This document shows positions 1 to 6,953 of a stretch of DNA of 13,062 nucleotides, one piece after another. Within the stretch, counting starts at the first letter, position 1. Each line of letters starts with the position of its first letter. The DNA comes from Calditrichaceae bacterium (GTDB lineage: Bacteria; Calditrichota; Calditrichia; Calditrichales; Calditrichaceae). The DNA lies in NCBI GenBank assembly GCA_030622395.1, contig JAUXGF010000016.1:1-13062 (forward strand). Reading direction: 5' to 3'. The position numbers were made by a program, and so were the translations under genes. The notes under the pieces were generated by a model. The model worked only from the letters and a program-made list of their open reading frames with translations. It was not told the DNA's origin and made no database searches.

Positions 1-4
1 AGCA

Positions 5-64
5 AAATCCCGAATTATCGGGGCAAATCAATTGTTGAACAAAGTGAAATCCCGATTTCGGGGC
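5..64. repeat. Two AAATCCCG...CGGGGCA palindromic repeat units
   Basis: AAATCCCGAATTATCGGGGC (5-24) and AAATCCCGATTTCGGGGC (47-64) share the same flanks around a small CCCGA/TCGGG hairpin. A related AAATCCCG half-unit recurs in the terminator stem at 135-142 and at 5526-5534 near another palindrome. They lie in otherwise featureless DNA downstream of a gene. They look like short REP-like intergenic palindromes; no function is evident. Confidence 0.5.
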
Positions 65-124
65 AGATCGGTATAAATAACAGGAAAATCAAATTGGATT
101 ATTGATATCTTCGAAAAATTACAC

Positions 125-158
125 AAAAAAAATGAAATCCCGTCCCAATGGGATTTCA
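125..158 (-). terminator. Likely intrinsic terminator of the VIT-VWA gene
   Basis: A perfect 9-bp inverted repeat (TGAAATCCC at 133-141, GGGATTTCA at 150-158) encloses an 8-nt loop. Read on the minus strand, the stem is followed after at most one base by eight T (A-run at 125-132). It lies about 65 bp beyond the stop codon of the minus-strand gene, the expected place for its terminator. The stem also resembles the AAATCCCG repeats at 5-24 and 47-64, so it may be a repeat unit recruited as a terminator. Confidence 0.62.
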
Positions 159-224
159 ACGGCGCTGAATTTCCATAAGGACGGGATATAATTTATTATA
201 ATGATGTAAATATATTTTAAAGAT

Positions 225-2426
225 TTATTTGTTACTTATCTTATAAATCTTCCCTTTCCATTCAAAAACAACCTGCTCTCCTAAAGCTAAAATGCGGCTG
301 ATCCGGGCGTCTTTTCTGCTTAATTTAAAAAAGTCATCGCTAAGAAAAGTCAATATCTTATCTGGTTTACGTTTCATATCCAAACCGCTTTCGACCCAGA
401 TTCCTTTTTTTAAATAGAAGGTTTTGCCGCCAATCCGTTGAACAGTAATAATCATATTCATGTCCTTATCCGCAGAAGCTATTTTTTTCGCTGCCCTGCT
501 TGCCATAACCGCGCCCTTCCCCGATGATTTTGCAGCGGCGCGCGGCTGCTGCGTCATTGCGTCATAAAAAGTTGCCGATCCAACGCTTTCCTCATCCATT
601 ACAGCCTTATTTTTTCTTACCTCTTGAGCTTCTTTTAATCGAATGGCTGACGCGCCCGCTGTTCCGCTTATTACATCATTTTGCATTTCAGCTAATTCTT
701 GCTTCTGCTCAGTTACCAGGTAGGATGTATATGGCGTAACTATTCCGTACTCTTTGCCCAGATTTTTAACGCTCTCCACAAGTTCAGGATTTTCCCCGTT
801 AAAGCGTATTTGCGTTAACAGATGCGATACCTTTCTGTTCGCGCAGAGTTTGGAAATAAATTCATCATCCATTTCCCTTTTCTTAAATGTTACCTGGTAT
901 TTAAAGAGGCGATTTTTCCCGCCCTGTTTTCCGGTAAGAGTTATATGCGCCTTACCTGCTTTCCTATAACGTCCGATAACGGTTACGCGCTGTCCCTGAA
1001 AAATATCCGGCAGCTTTTGGGGATAAACGTCATAAACCCGAAATTGACCGAAATCTATCTGCGGATTTGTGAGAACCGGACTGGAAATTTTAGCAAAAAA
1101 GGATGACACTTCTTTTTCTATATTCTCTCCGGGTTTAACATAATTAGCGTTGCCGTGGCTGTCTTTAGAGAGCTTATCCAATAAAAAAGTATTAACGTCA
1201 TAACCAACGCCAAAACTAAAAATACGGATAAATTCTTTCTTTTCATTTTTAATATTTTGCAGGATACGGCTGATTTCCTGTTCTCCCTCGGTAGGCAAAC
1301 CGTCCGTTAAAAATACAATGCTTGTCGGGCGGTTATCTTGTTTGGCTTTTAATTGAAGGGCGCGCTTTAAAGCGTCGTTAATGTTTGTTCCACCGTTAGC
1401 GGAAAGATTGTCAATAAAATAGCGTGCGTTTTGTATTTCATCTTTGCCTGCGCTTTTTAGACTGTTTTGGAAATTATTAATAGAAGAGCTGAAACTAATA
1501 ATTTCAAATTTGTCCTCTGCATTTAGAGTATTTATACAAAAATGAAGAGCCTGCCTGGCTTGCTCGATTTTTTGCCCTCCCATGCTGCCGGAAACGTCAA
1601 TCACAAAAATAATATCCTTTGGAACATATTTCTTTTTAGCGCTTTCATAACGCGGCGCAGCTAACAGCATAAAATAGCCGTCCCTGTCCGTACGCGGTCG
1701 GAAAGTTAAAACAGCAGCGTTGATTTCCTGATCCGCCAAAGTGTAATAAAGTACAAAATCCTTTCCGCCTTCCATGTGATTCGTTTCCAAAGTGATCCTT
1801 GCCTTTTTCTCGCCCTGCCGGGTAATGTGAACTTGATGCGAAGGGGAATAAATAGTTGCTATTGGAGCTTCCGTTTCCAGATTGATTGACAGATGAAAAT
1901 CCTTAATCGCCCCTTGCCCGCTCTGCCGGATTGGAAGGGTAAAACGATATGTGCCCGAATCATACGAGACAACCTGTGCGTACGACAACTCAATTTTGCG
2001 GTCGCTTTTTGGCAGGATAGGAAAAACCCGCGCCTTAAAAAGACCGTATCCCGCATATTCCAGTAAAGCCGGGTCGCGTAAATTGCGCACGATGTTTTCA
2101 TAAATTTTTAAAGCCTCTTTTCCATCTAAAACCTTACCTTTTGTTTTTTTGCCGTTAATATAAAGATGGAAATCGTGAATCTGCGCTTCATCCGGAATTG
2201 CAAAAATATATTCCCCTTCTAATTGAACCGGGGATTGATTGTAAAATGTCTGTTCAAGAATAATGTTGCCGACGCCCTGTTTTAATTCAACAGCCGCATC
2301 AACGCTTTTTAAATATACCTGATTGGGTTTAAAATCCACAGGCGGGCGCGGGATAATAATCCTGCCCTGTGCAAAAAGTGATCCGCCTAAAATCGTTAAA
2401 ACTAATAATGCGCTTAAAAATCTCAT
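225..2426 (-). CDS. Exported VIT and VWA domain protein (inter-alpha-trypsin-inhibitor heavy-chain-like)
   Basis: The 733-residue product begins with a signal peptide (about residues 1-20, ending SLFAQ), so it is exported. Residues about 27-155 look like a VIT domain (inter-alpha-trypsin type, with an EGEYIF...P core and a YENI segment). Residues about 270-445 form a von Willebrand A domain. Its metal-ion-dependent adhesion site is complete: D277-x-S279-x-S281, T347 in GGTN and D375 in TDG. That predicts divalent-metal-dependent ligand binding. The C-terminal 70 residues carry the motif GGKTFYLKKGIWVESG, which I have seen at the end of bacterial VIT-VWA proteins. No TM anchor, LPXTG or T9SS tail is seen, so it is periplasmic or surface-associated by an unknown route. 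The ATG is supported by an AAGGAGG eight bases upstream. It is transcribed divergently from the ECF sigma gene, so it may be a regulon member (inference). The ligand cannot be read from sequence. Confidence 0.93.
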   Translation of the reverse strand: MRFLSALLVLTILGGSLFAQGRIIIPRPPVDFKPNQVYLKSVDAAVELKQGVGNIILEQTFYNQSPVQLEGEYIFAIPDEAQIHDFHLYINGKKTKGKVLDGKEALKIYENIVRNLRDPALLEYAGYGLFKARVFPILPKSDRKIELSYAQVVSYDSGTYRFTLPIRQSGQGAIKDFHLSINLETEAPIATIYSPSHQVHITRQGEKKARITLETNHMEGGKDFVLYYTLADQEINAAVLTFRPRTDRDGYFMLLAAPRYESAKKKYVPKDIIFVIDVSGSMGGQKIEQARQALHFCINTLNAEDKFEIISFSSSINNFQNSLKSAGKDEIQNARYFIDNLSANGGTNINDALKRALQLKAKQDNRPTSIVFLTDGLPTEGEQEISRILQNIKNEKKEFIRIFSFGVGYDVNTFLLDKLSKDSHGNANYVKPGENIEKEVSSFFAKISSPVLTNPQIDFGQFRVYDVYPQKLPDIFQGQRVTVIGRYRKAGKAHITLTGKQGGKNRLFKYQVTFKKREMDDEFISKLCANRKVSHLLTQIRFNGENPELVESVKNLGKEYGIVTPYTSYLVTEQKQELAEMQNDVISGTAGASAIRLKEAQEVRKNKAVMDEESVGSATFYDAMTQQPRAAAKSSGKGAVMASRAAKKIASADKDMNMIITVQRIGGKTFYLKKGIWVESGLDMKRKPDKILTFLSDDFFKLSRKDARISRILALGEQVVFEWKGKIYKISNK

Positions 2427-2434
2427 GATCTAAT

Positions 2435-2441
2435 CCTCCTT
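2435..2441 (-). promoter_or_regulatory. Strong Shine-Dalgarno (AAGGAGG) of the VIT-VWA gene
   Basis: On the minus strand AAGGAGG stands eight bases before the ATG at 2426. This is the best ribosome-binding site in the window and fixes the start of the VIT-VWA gene. Most other genes here have weak or no SD, as is common in Bacteroidota relatives, so this gene may be translated unusually well. Confidence 0.75.
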
Positions 2442-2476
2442 AAATGTTTAAAATTAATTTGTCTTTAATCTTCTAT

Positions 2477-2628
2477 AATTATTGTCTAAACGAAAATCAA
2501 CCAAAATTGTCATTTCGAAGCGGAGCGAGAAATCTTTTTATTGTAAATATTGGGTTTTAAAGATTCCTCACCCCGATTAATCGGGGATTCGGAATGACAT
2601 AAGGCACTTTTTCGTTCAGACACTAATT
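2477..2628. repeat. MITE-like inverted-repeat element, complete copy
   Basis: The ends are imperfect inverted repeats of 20 bp (AATTATTGTCTAAACGAAAA at 2477-2496 against the complement of 2609-2628; 18 of 20 match). A second inner pair of arms begins TGTCATT (2509) and ends AATGACA (about 2599). The left inner arm holds GCGGAGCGAGAAATC; the right holds a perfect 16-bp palindrome, CCCCGATTAATCGGGG, at 2571-2586. There is no ORF. A second copy starts at 12946, and its 20-bp end is identical to the complement of this copy's right end. The element fills most of the divergent space between the VIT-VWA and sigma genes. Confidence 0.75.
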
Positions 2629-2657
2629 CCTAATTCCAAGTTCCTAGTTCCCTATTT
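2622..2657. repeat. Short degenerate tandem repeat (CTAATTC/CTAGTTC)
   Basis: Immediately beyond the element end, the sequence runs through imperfect copies of a 7-8-base unit: CTAATTC, CTAATTCC, AAGTTCC, TAGTTCC, CTATTT. It is low-complexity intergenic DNA next to the sigma-factor promoter, with no sign of coding. Confidence 0.5.
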
Positions 2658-2678
2658 TAATCCTGCTATTTCATTTCA

Positions 2679-2709
2679 TTGCCGATTGCTTATTTTTATT
2701 GTAAATTTG
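2679..2709 (+). promoter_or_regulatory. Candidate Bacteroidota-type promoter for the sigma/anti-sigma operon
   Basis: TTG at 2679-2681 and TAAATTTG at 2702-2709 are separated by 20 bases. This fits the Bacteroidota housekeeping pattern of a -33 TTG and a -7 TAnnTTTG. Transcription would start near 2715, giving a leader of about 45 nt before the ATG at 2762. A self-activated ECF promoter is equally possible, and no known ECF consensus was recognised. Confidence 0.45.
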
Positions 2710-2761
2710 TGCACATTCGTTTACAATCTGTTTATTAATGACATTAATAGAAAAAAGGTAA

Positions 2762-3337
2762 ATGCTAAAAATCAATTTATTTGGCGACCGGCAAATTATT
2801 GAACGTATCAAAGCTAATGACCACAGTGTTTTGGGCGAGCTTTTTTTCCATTACAAAAAGATGGTGTTTACCTATATTAAATCACATGGCGGCTGCGAAG
2901 CGGACGCCGAAGATATGCTGCAAGAAGCGGTTATTGTTCTGTGGCAGAATGTTTGTTCCGGTAAATTTGAACTTACTTCAAAAATTGGCACATATCTTAC
3001 AGCGGTTGCCAAAAATAAATGGATGGCTGAAATGCGCAAGCGCAAAAAATATTCGGATGATTCGCTGCCGGAATTAAGCGATGGTAATCCTTCTTCTTTA
3101 GATATGCTTTTGGAAGAAGAAAAAATTGCAAATATCCGAAGGGCGCTAGAAGCTATTCATCCGGTCTGTAAAAAACTGCTGCTGCTTTTTTATTTTGAGG
3201 AGAGAAGCTTAGAAGAAATTGCCGGAATAATGAACTTTTCAAATGCGAATGTTGCAAAATCTAAAAATTATCAATGTAAGAAATCATTAGAGGCAGTTTT
3301 GAAGCGGCAGATTCTATTACCCGAAAGGAGAATTTGA
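2762..3337 (+). CDS. ECF-type RNA polymerase sigma factor
   Basis: The 191-residue product has the two-domain layout and length of an extracytoplasmic-function sigma-70 factor. Region 2 covers about residues 25-93, with DAEDMLQEAVIVLW as the region 2.1/2.2 core-binding helix and TYLTAVAKNKWMAEMRKRKK as region 2.3/2.4, which melts and reads the -10 element. Region 4 covers about 125-181, with a helix-turn-helix around EERSLEEIAGIMNFSNANVAKSK that would read the -35 element. The acidic linker (100-122) has no region 3, as expected for the class. A G-rich AAAAAGG lies three bases before the ATG. The stop overlaps the anti-sigma start (TGATG), indicating translational coupling. The ECF subgroup cannot be assigned by eye. 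Confidence 0.93.
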   Translation: MLKINLFGDRQIIERIKANDHSVLGELFFHYKKMVFTYIKSHGGCEADAEDMLQEAVIVLWQNVCSGKFELTSKIGTYLTAVAKNKWMAEMRKRKKYSDDSLPELSDGNPSSLDMLLEEEKIANIRRALEAIHPVCKKLLLLFYFEERSLEEIAGIMNFSNANVAKSKNYQCKKSLEAVLKRQILLPERRI

Positions 3338-4590
3338 TGGATTGCAAATATATTCTCCAAAATGAAATTCACGAAAAATACCTGCGTGGATTACTTGAAG
3401 ATTCTGAAAAGACTGAATATGAAAAACATCTGCGGGAATGCCCGTCCTGTCAAAAAGAACAACAAAATCAACGCATATTAATTTCCGGAATCCGGCAAAT
3501 CGGACGTCAGGAGATGAAAGACGAAATTCTACGTCAAGTAGAACAATCGGAAATGGAAAAAACGAAAACTGATTGGACAACGTTTTTAAAAATAGCGGCT
3601 GTAATATTTCTTATCATTATAACTCCTTCTTTATTTTATTATTTTCAAGTGATTGCCCCACAGCATAAAGCGCTCTCTCCGGAAATAGCCGAAAAAGTTT
3701 CCCAGGAAGAAAAGGAAGATGACTTCGCTGTTAATGGAATGAAATCAGAAACAATCAAAGATGAGAAATCCCAAAAAGAGGCGGGAACAACAGGAGCTAA
3801 GCCTGGCGCGCCGTCCTCTTCCGAACAAATAGCCATCGAAACGGCTGTCTCCAAAAAACGTATCATTAAAGAAAAAACAATAGCGCCGCCGAAAAAATCT
3901 GTCCGGCAAGAGGATGATCCCGAATCCTTTGAAGAATCAGTGTCTCAGCAGAATAATAAAGCCCTAATTTCAGGATCTTTAAGAAGTAGAAAATCAGATG
4001 AAGATAAAAATATTTTGCTTAAAGAAACAAGAGAGCCGCTTTCATCCTTAAAAGAAACGGAATTTCAAAGAGATACTAAATTAGAGTCAAAACAGCCGAT
4101 GGCAGAGATCAGTTTACCGGTTATGCAAAAAAAGCTTAGCGGAAAAGGAGAAGATAAAAGAAAAACAGCCGACGCCGGCATTAGCAGCTTTGATGAAGTA
4201 TTATCTGAAGAGGCTGCAAGTATGCGATTAAAGTCTGAAGAAAATCAAATTGCCGCTCAAACAGGAGGAAAAGGCGGCGCATCTTTGCCGGGTATAATAT
4301 TTAAAGCGAATGAGATAAAAATTCAAGTCCATCTATTGGATTCCTTGCAGGAATTAACCGAAGATGGACAAAATAAGCCGCCGCAAACATTTGGCGTTAA
4401 ACTGCTTAAAAAAGATTCCTTATATTGGGAAATGAACTGGTATGTAAATTCTTATATCTTCAAATGCGACACGGCGGATATGAACCTGCAAATATTGGAC
4501 GATCAAATAATACAACTTAACATTCAAGACCGCTTTATTTATAAGATTGATTTAAAAGAAGATTCCACTCAGGCAGTTTTGGAAAAGTAA
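3337..4590 (+). CDS. Transmembrane zinc-binding anti-sigma factor, long periplasmic region
   Basis: I start this gene at the ATG at 3337 (417 residues). It overlaps the sigma stop by one base and has GGAG six bases upstream; a TTG one codon earlier is less likely. Residues H31-x3-C35-x2-C38 form the zinc-binding HxxxCxxC motif of ZAS/zf-HC2 anti-sigma domains, which hold their partner ECF sigma at the inner membrane. One TM helix spans about 86-103. Residues about 115-310 are rich in K, E, S and Q and likely disordered. The last 100 residues look folded again (LPGIIFKANEIKIQVHLLDS onward, then alternating polar/hydrophobic strands). That end is a plausible periplasmic sensor or interaction domain, but I do not recognise it. 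Release of the sigma would need an unlinked protease or a conformational signal. The sigma/anti-sigma pairing is well supported; the signal is unknown. Confidence 0.87.
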   Translation: MDCKYILQNEIHEKYLRGLLEDSEKTEYEKHLRECPSCQKEQQNQRILISGIRQIGRQEMKDEILRQVEQSEMEKTKTDWTTFLKIAAVIFLIIITPSLFYYFQVIAPQHKALSPEIAEKVSQEEKEDDFAVNGMKSETIKDEKSQKEAGTTGAKPGAPSSSEQIAIETAVSKKRIIKEKTIAPPKKSVRQEDDPESFEESVSQQNNKALISGSLRSRKSDEDKNILLKETREPLSSLKETEFQRDTKLESKQPMAEISLPVMQKKLSGKGEDKRKTADAGISSFDEVLSEEAASMRLKSEENQIAAQTGGKGGASLPGIIFKANEIKIQVHLLDSLQELTEDGQNKPPQTFGVKLLKKDSLYWEMNWYVNSYIFKCDTADMNLQILDDQIIQLNIQDRFIYKIDLKEDSTQAVLEK

Positions 4591-4686
4591 GAATATTGTC
4601 AGAATAAATCATCCACTTAATCTGTGTAAATCCGTATTATCAGTGTTATCAGTTTTCTATCCGGTTCTTAAAAAGTAGGATAAATT
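4591..4686. other. Short intergenic spacer with degenerate ATCTGTGTAAATCCGT-like repeat
   Basis: About 4618-4655 contains imperfect iterations (AATCTGTGT, AAATCCGTAT, TATCAGTG, TTATCAG). No clear terminator follows the anti-sigma stop and no clear promoter precedes the DUF2459-like gene, so read-through is possible. AGTAGGA six bases before the next ATG is a weak ribosome-binding site. Confidence 0.4.
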
Positions 4687-5376
4687 ATGGAAAAACCAAA
4701 CAAAATAAGATACTATTTATTCTTCATATTTATATTTTGTATAATATTTTTTTACATCAGCTCCGGGAACATAAAAGGACAGGTTTCAATAAATGCGCCT
4801 GATTCCCTTAAAACAATTTATATTGTAAGTCATGGATGGCATACCGGGATTGTGCTGCAAAAAGACGATATTCCTGATTCGCTATTGCCAAAACATGCAG
4901 ATTTCCCTAATGGAATAAATTTAGAGATCGGCTGGGGTGATAAAGCTTTTTATCAAAACCCTGATTTTAGTATACTTAACGTCGCCAGAGCTGCGTTATT
5001 GCCCACTGCCAGCGTTTTACATATAGTAGGTTTTAACAGTCCGGTTGAAGATTATTTTGGTTTGAGTGAAATAATTCAAATTGATTTATCTGTTGATGCT
5101 TTTTATAAATTGTGCCGATTTATTCACCGGACTTATGCCCGCGACAGTCTTGGCAAATTGATTGAGACTGGAAAAGGGCTTTATGGGAACAGCCGGTTTT
5201 TTTTAGGGAAACCCAAATATTACTTTCCCAAAACCTGCAATGTTTGGACTGCGCAGGCTTTGAAAGAGGCCGGTCTTAAAATATCGCCGCTCTCCTGTCA
5301 AGAAGCGGATATTTTGATGGAACGGGCGCGCAAATTTGGCAAAGTGATTCGTAAAAAGAAAGTAATACATAAATGA
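4687..5376 (+). CDS. DUF2459-like membrane-anchored protein (TIGR02117 type)
   Basis: The 229-residue product starts with a hydrophobic segment (about 9-25) that would act as a membrane anchor or uncleaved signal, placing the rest in the periplasm. HGWHTG at residues 49-54 and EIGWGDKAFYQ at 80-90 are the hallmark motifs of the DUF2459 family, some members of which are annotated TIGR02117 and found near urease genes. A conserved TCNVWTAQAL block follows at 183-192. The combination of an N-terminal His motif and a late Cys-Asn block recalls circularly permuted NlpC/P60 (papain-like) enzymes, so a peptidoglycan amidase or peptidase role is conceivable. That is inference; no activity is established that I know of. 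Length is normal for the family. No urease genes are nearby; it follows the anti-sigma gene by 96 bp. Confidence 0.82.
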   Translation: MEKPNKIRYYLFFIFIFCIIFFYISSGNIKGQVSINAPDSLKTIYIVSHGWHTGIVLQKDDIPDSLLPKHADFPNGINLEIGWGDKAFYQNPDFSILNVARAALLPTASVLHIVGFNSPVEDYFGLSEIIQIDLSVDAFYKLCRFIHRTYARDSLGKLIETGKGLYGNSRFFLGKPKYYFPKTCNVWTAQALKEAGLKISPLSCQEADILMERARKFGKVIRKKKVIHK

Positions 5377-5726
5377 CGGGGTGAGGAATTTATTTGGGTG
5401 TATATTTGGAATAACACATACCTACCCCTGCTTACATCGCGATACTTCGGGGTAACTCTCCTTCCGCAGGAACTCCTACGGAGCAAGAGTGGCATTGCGT
5501 ATTCCCCTCTTGTTGGAGCGAAGCGGAAATCCCGATGTCGGGAGGAGGGGTTAGGGGTGGGTCTTAATATTTTACTCCTTCATCTGAGGTTTTACCGATT
5601 TTTATCGTTTTTATTTGAATATTTTAAATAATGACCGATTATAAAATCAAGTTAAAATGGTTTGCAGCTTTAAAGGTTTTAATTCAGTGTTTACAAACCA
5701 CTATATAATATATATATTTGAATTAT
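5377..5726. repeat. Gene-free 350-bp region dominated by a palindromic repeat
   Basis: Nested inverted repeats fill 5420-5562. The outer arms are ACCTACCCCT (5420-5429) and AGGGGTGGGT (5553-5562), 9 of 10 complementary. Inner arms are CCCCTC (5504-5509) and GAGGGG (5545-5550). There is a hairpin TCCG-C-AGGA-AC-TCCT-A-CGGA at 5463-5482 and a CCCGA/TCGGG hairpin at 5531-5542. GGAGCGAAGCGG near 5515 echoes the GCGGAGCGAG of the element at 2477-2628. Short open frames here cross the palindromes and are not credible genes. The stretch from about 5563 to 5700 is AT-rich and holds only the next gene's promoter region. Confidence 0.6.
5713..5720 (+). promoter_or_regulatory. Candidate -7 box (TATATTTG) directly before the PorV-like gene
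   Basis: TATATTTG matches the Bacteroidota -7 consensus TAnnTTTG exactly. It ends six bases before the ATG at 5727, so transcription would begin at or next to the start codon and yield a leaderless message. No Shine-Dalgarno is present. The spacing to a -33 TTG is not convincing and the surrounding TATATA run makes chance matches easy. Confidence 0.35.
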
Positions 5727-6953
5727 ATGCGAAAACAATTAATACTAATTTTATTATTCACATTCCATTTTACAGCTTCGGCGCAAGAAGCCGCTTCATC
5801 CGCTGGCACGGCAAGCGCTTTGTTTTTAAGATGCGGATTAAGCCCCAGAGCCGCCGGACTTGCCGATGCTTTTACCGCAGTAGCCGACAATGAGAGCGCT
5901 CTTTTTTATAATCCCGCCGGATTGCCTAAACTTAAAATGTCTGTAATAGGATTAAACCATACCGAATGGTTGGAAGATATCCGTTTTGATAATATCACCT
6001 TCGCTTATAAATTCAATCGTAAAATAGTTGCAGCTCTGGCTTTTTCGCATCTATGGACGCCTTCTATTCAAGGAAAAGATGAATTTGGGCAAAACACGGA
6101 ATCGATAAATGTCTCAAGCAGCATTTGTCATTTGGGTTTAGGTTATAAATTACATCCAAGTTTATATTTGGGAATCGGGCTAAAATACTTTCGGGATGAT
6201 TTAAGCGGTTACGCCGCCGATGGGATTGCATTAGACGCAGGTTTTTATATGTACACATTTATCCGCGGCTTAACCTTTGGTATGGCGTTGCAAAATCTTG
6301 GCGGCAAAATACAATATGATAAAGAAAAACAAGAAATTCCCTTAACATACCGCGCCGGTTTAGCTTATAAATTTCTTGCTAATCAATTCTGTTTTTCCAC
6401 TGATATTGTTAAATCGGTAGATACTGAATATTATTTTAATTTTGGCGTTGAGTATGTTTATAATAAAACATTCTCTGTGCGGGCGGGTAACCAGGTTCGA
6501 CAAGAAAACATGTTAACTCCGGCATTCGGAGCTGGATTGCAATTTCTTAATAGATATCAGATTGATTATTCATTCTATTCACCTTCAGAACTGGGAGCGA
6601 CTCATAGATTTGGAATTAAATTTAAATTGAATACTCCCAATAATAATTATGCAAAACCGGTGCAATCTTATTACAGGAAAAATTCATTACAAACGCCGCA
6701 AAACGTAACCGCTAAAATCTCTAAAGGGAACCTCATTATCTCATGGAAGGAACAACAGGGAGCGTTATATAATGTTTATGCCCGTTATTCCGACAATAAA
6801 ACTTGGAAGAAGATAACTAAAACGCCTGTCAGTAAAAATTTAAAGATATTAAAAAAACCAATGAGTAAGGGAAAATACTTTTTTTGCGTTACCCTGGTTA
6901 TTGATAAATTTGAAAGTTCTTTTTCAAAAGAGGCGGTAATAGATGTTAAATAG
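5727..6953 (+). CDS. PorV/PorQ-type outer-membrane protein with C-terminal Fn3-like domain
   Basis: I use the ATG at 5727 (408 residues); a TTG three codons earlier would disrupt the signal peptide start. Residues 1-20 are a signal peptide ending ASAQ. The segment LSPRAAGLADAFTAVADNESALFYNPAGL (about 38-66) is the N-terminal signature of the UPF0164/PorV/PorQ family. These FadL-like outer-membrane barrels, in T9SS bacteria, carry or attach cargo at the cell surface. Alternating amphipathic strands continue to about residue 308. Residues 323-408 form an Fn3-like domain (TPQNVTAKI..., LIISW, ending KYFFCVTLV), an unusual addition. The next gene overlaps the 3' end by 11 bp, so the two are cotranscribed and probably act together. 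Which paralogue (PorV, PorQ or another) cannot be settled from sequence alone, so I give no symbol. Confidence 0.85.
   Translation: MRKQLILILLFTFHFTASAQEAASSAGTASALFLRCGLSPRAAGLADAFTAVADNESALFYNPAGLPKLKMSVIGLNHTEWLEDIRFDNITFAYKFNRKIVAALAFSHLWTPSIQGKDEFGQNTESINVSSSICHLGLGYKLHPSLYLGIGLKYFRDDLSGYAADGIALDAGFYMYTFIRGLTFGMALQNLGGKIQYDKEKQEIPLTYRAGLAYKFLANQFCFSTDIVKSVDTEYYFNFGVEYVYNKTFSVRAGNQVRQENMLTPAFGAGLQFLNRYQIDYSFYSPSELGATHRFGIKFKLNTPNNNYAKPVQSYYRKNSLQTPQNVTAKISKGNLIISWKEQQGALYNVYARYSDNKTWKKITKTPVSKNLKILKKPMSKGKYFFCVTLVIDKFESSFSKEAVIDVK

Noticed and set aside
822..1106. Plus-strand open frame inside the VIT-VWA gene
   Set aside because: It lies antisense to a strongly supported gene, has no recognisable protein features and no ribosome-binding site.
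2427..5376. An anti-phage defence or toxin system
   Set aside because: VIT-VWA, ECF sigma, anti-sigma and DUF2459 together contain no nuclease, reverse transcriptase, NTPase or toxin domain that would support this.
5398..5631. Short plus-strand open frame between the DUF2459-like and PorV-like genes
   Set aside because: It runs straight through nested palindromes and its product reads as translated repeat, with no start signal.
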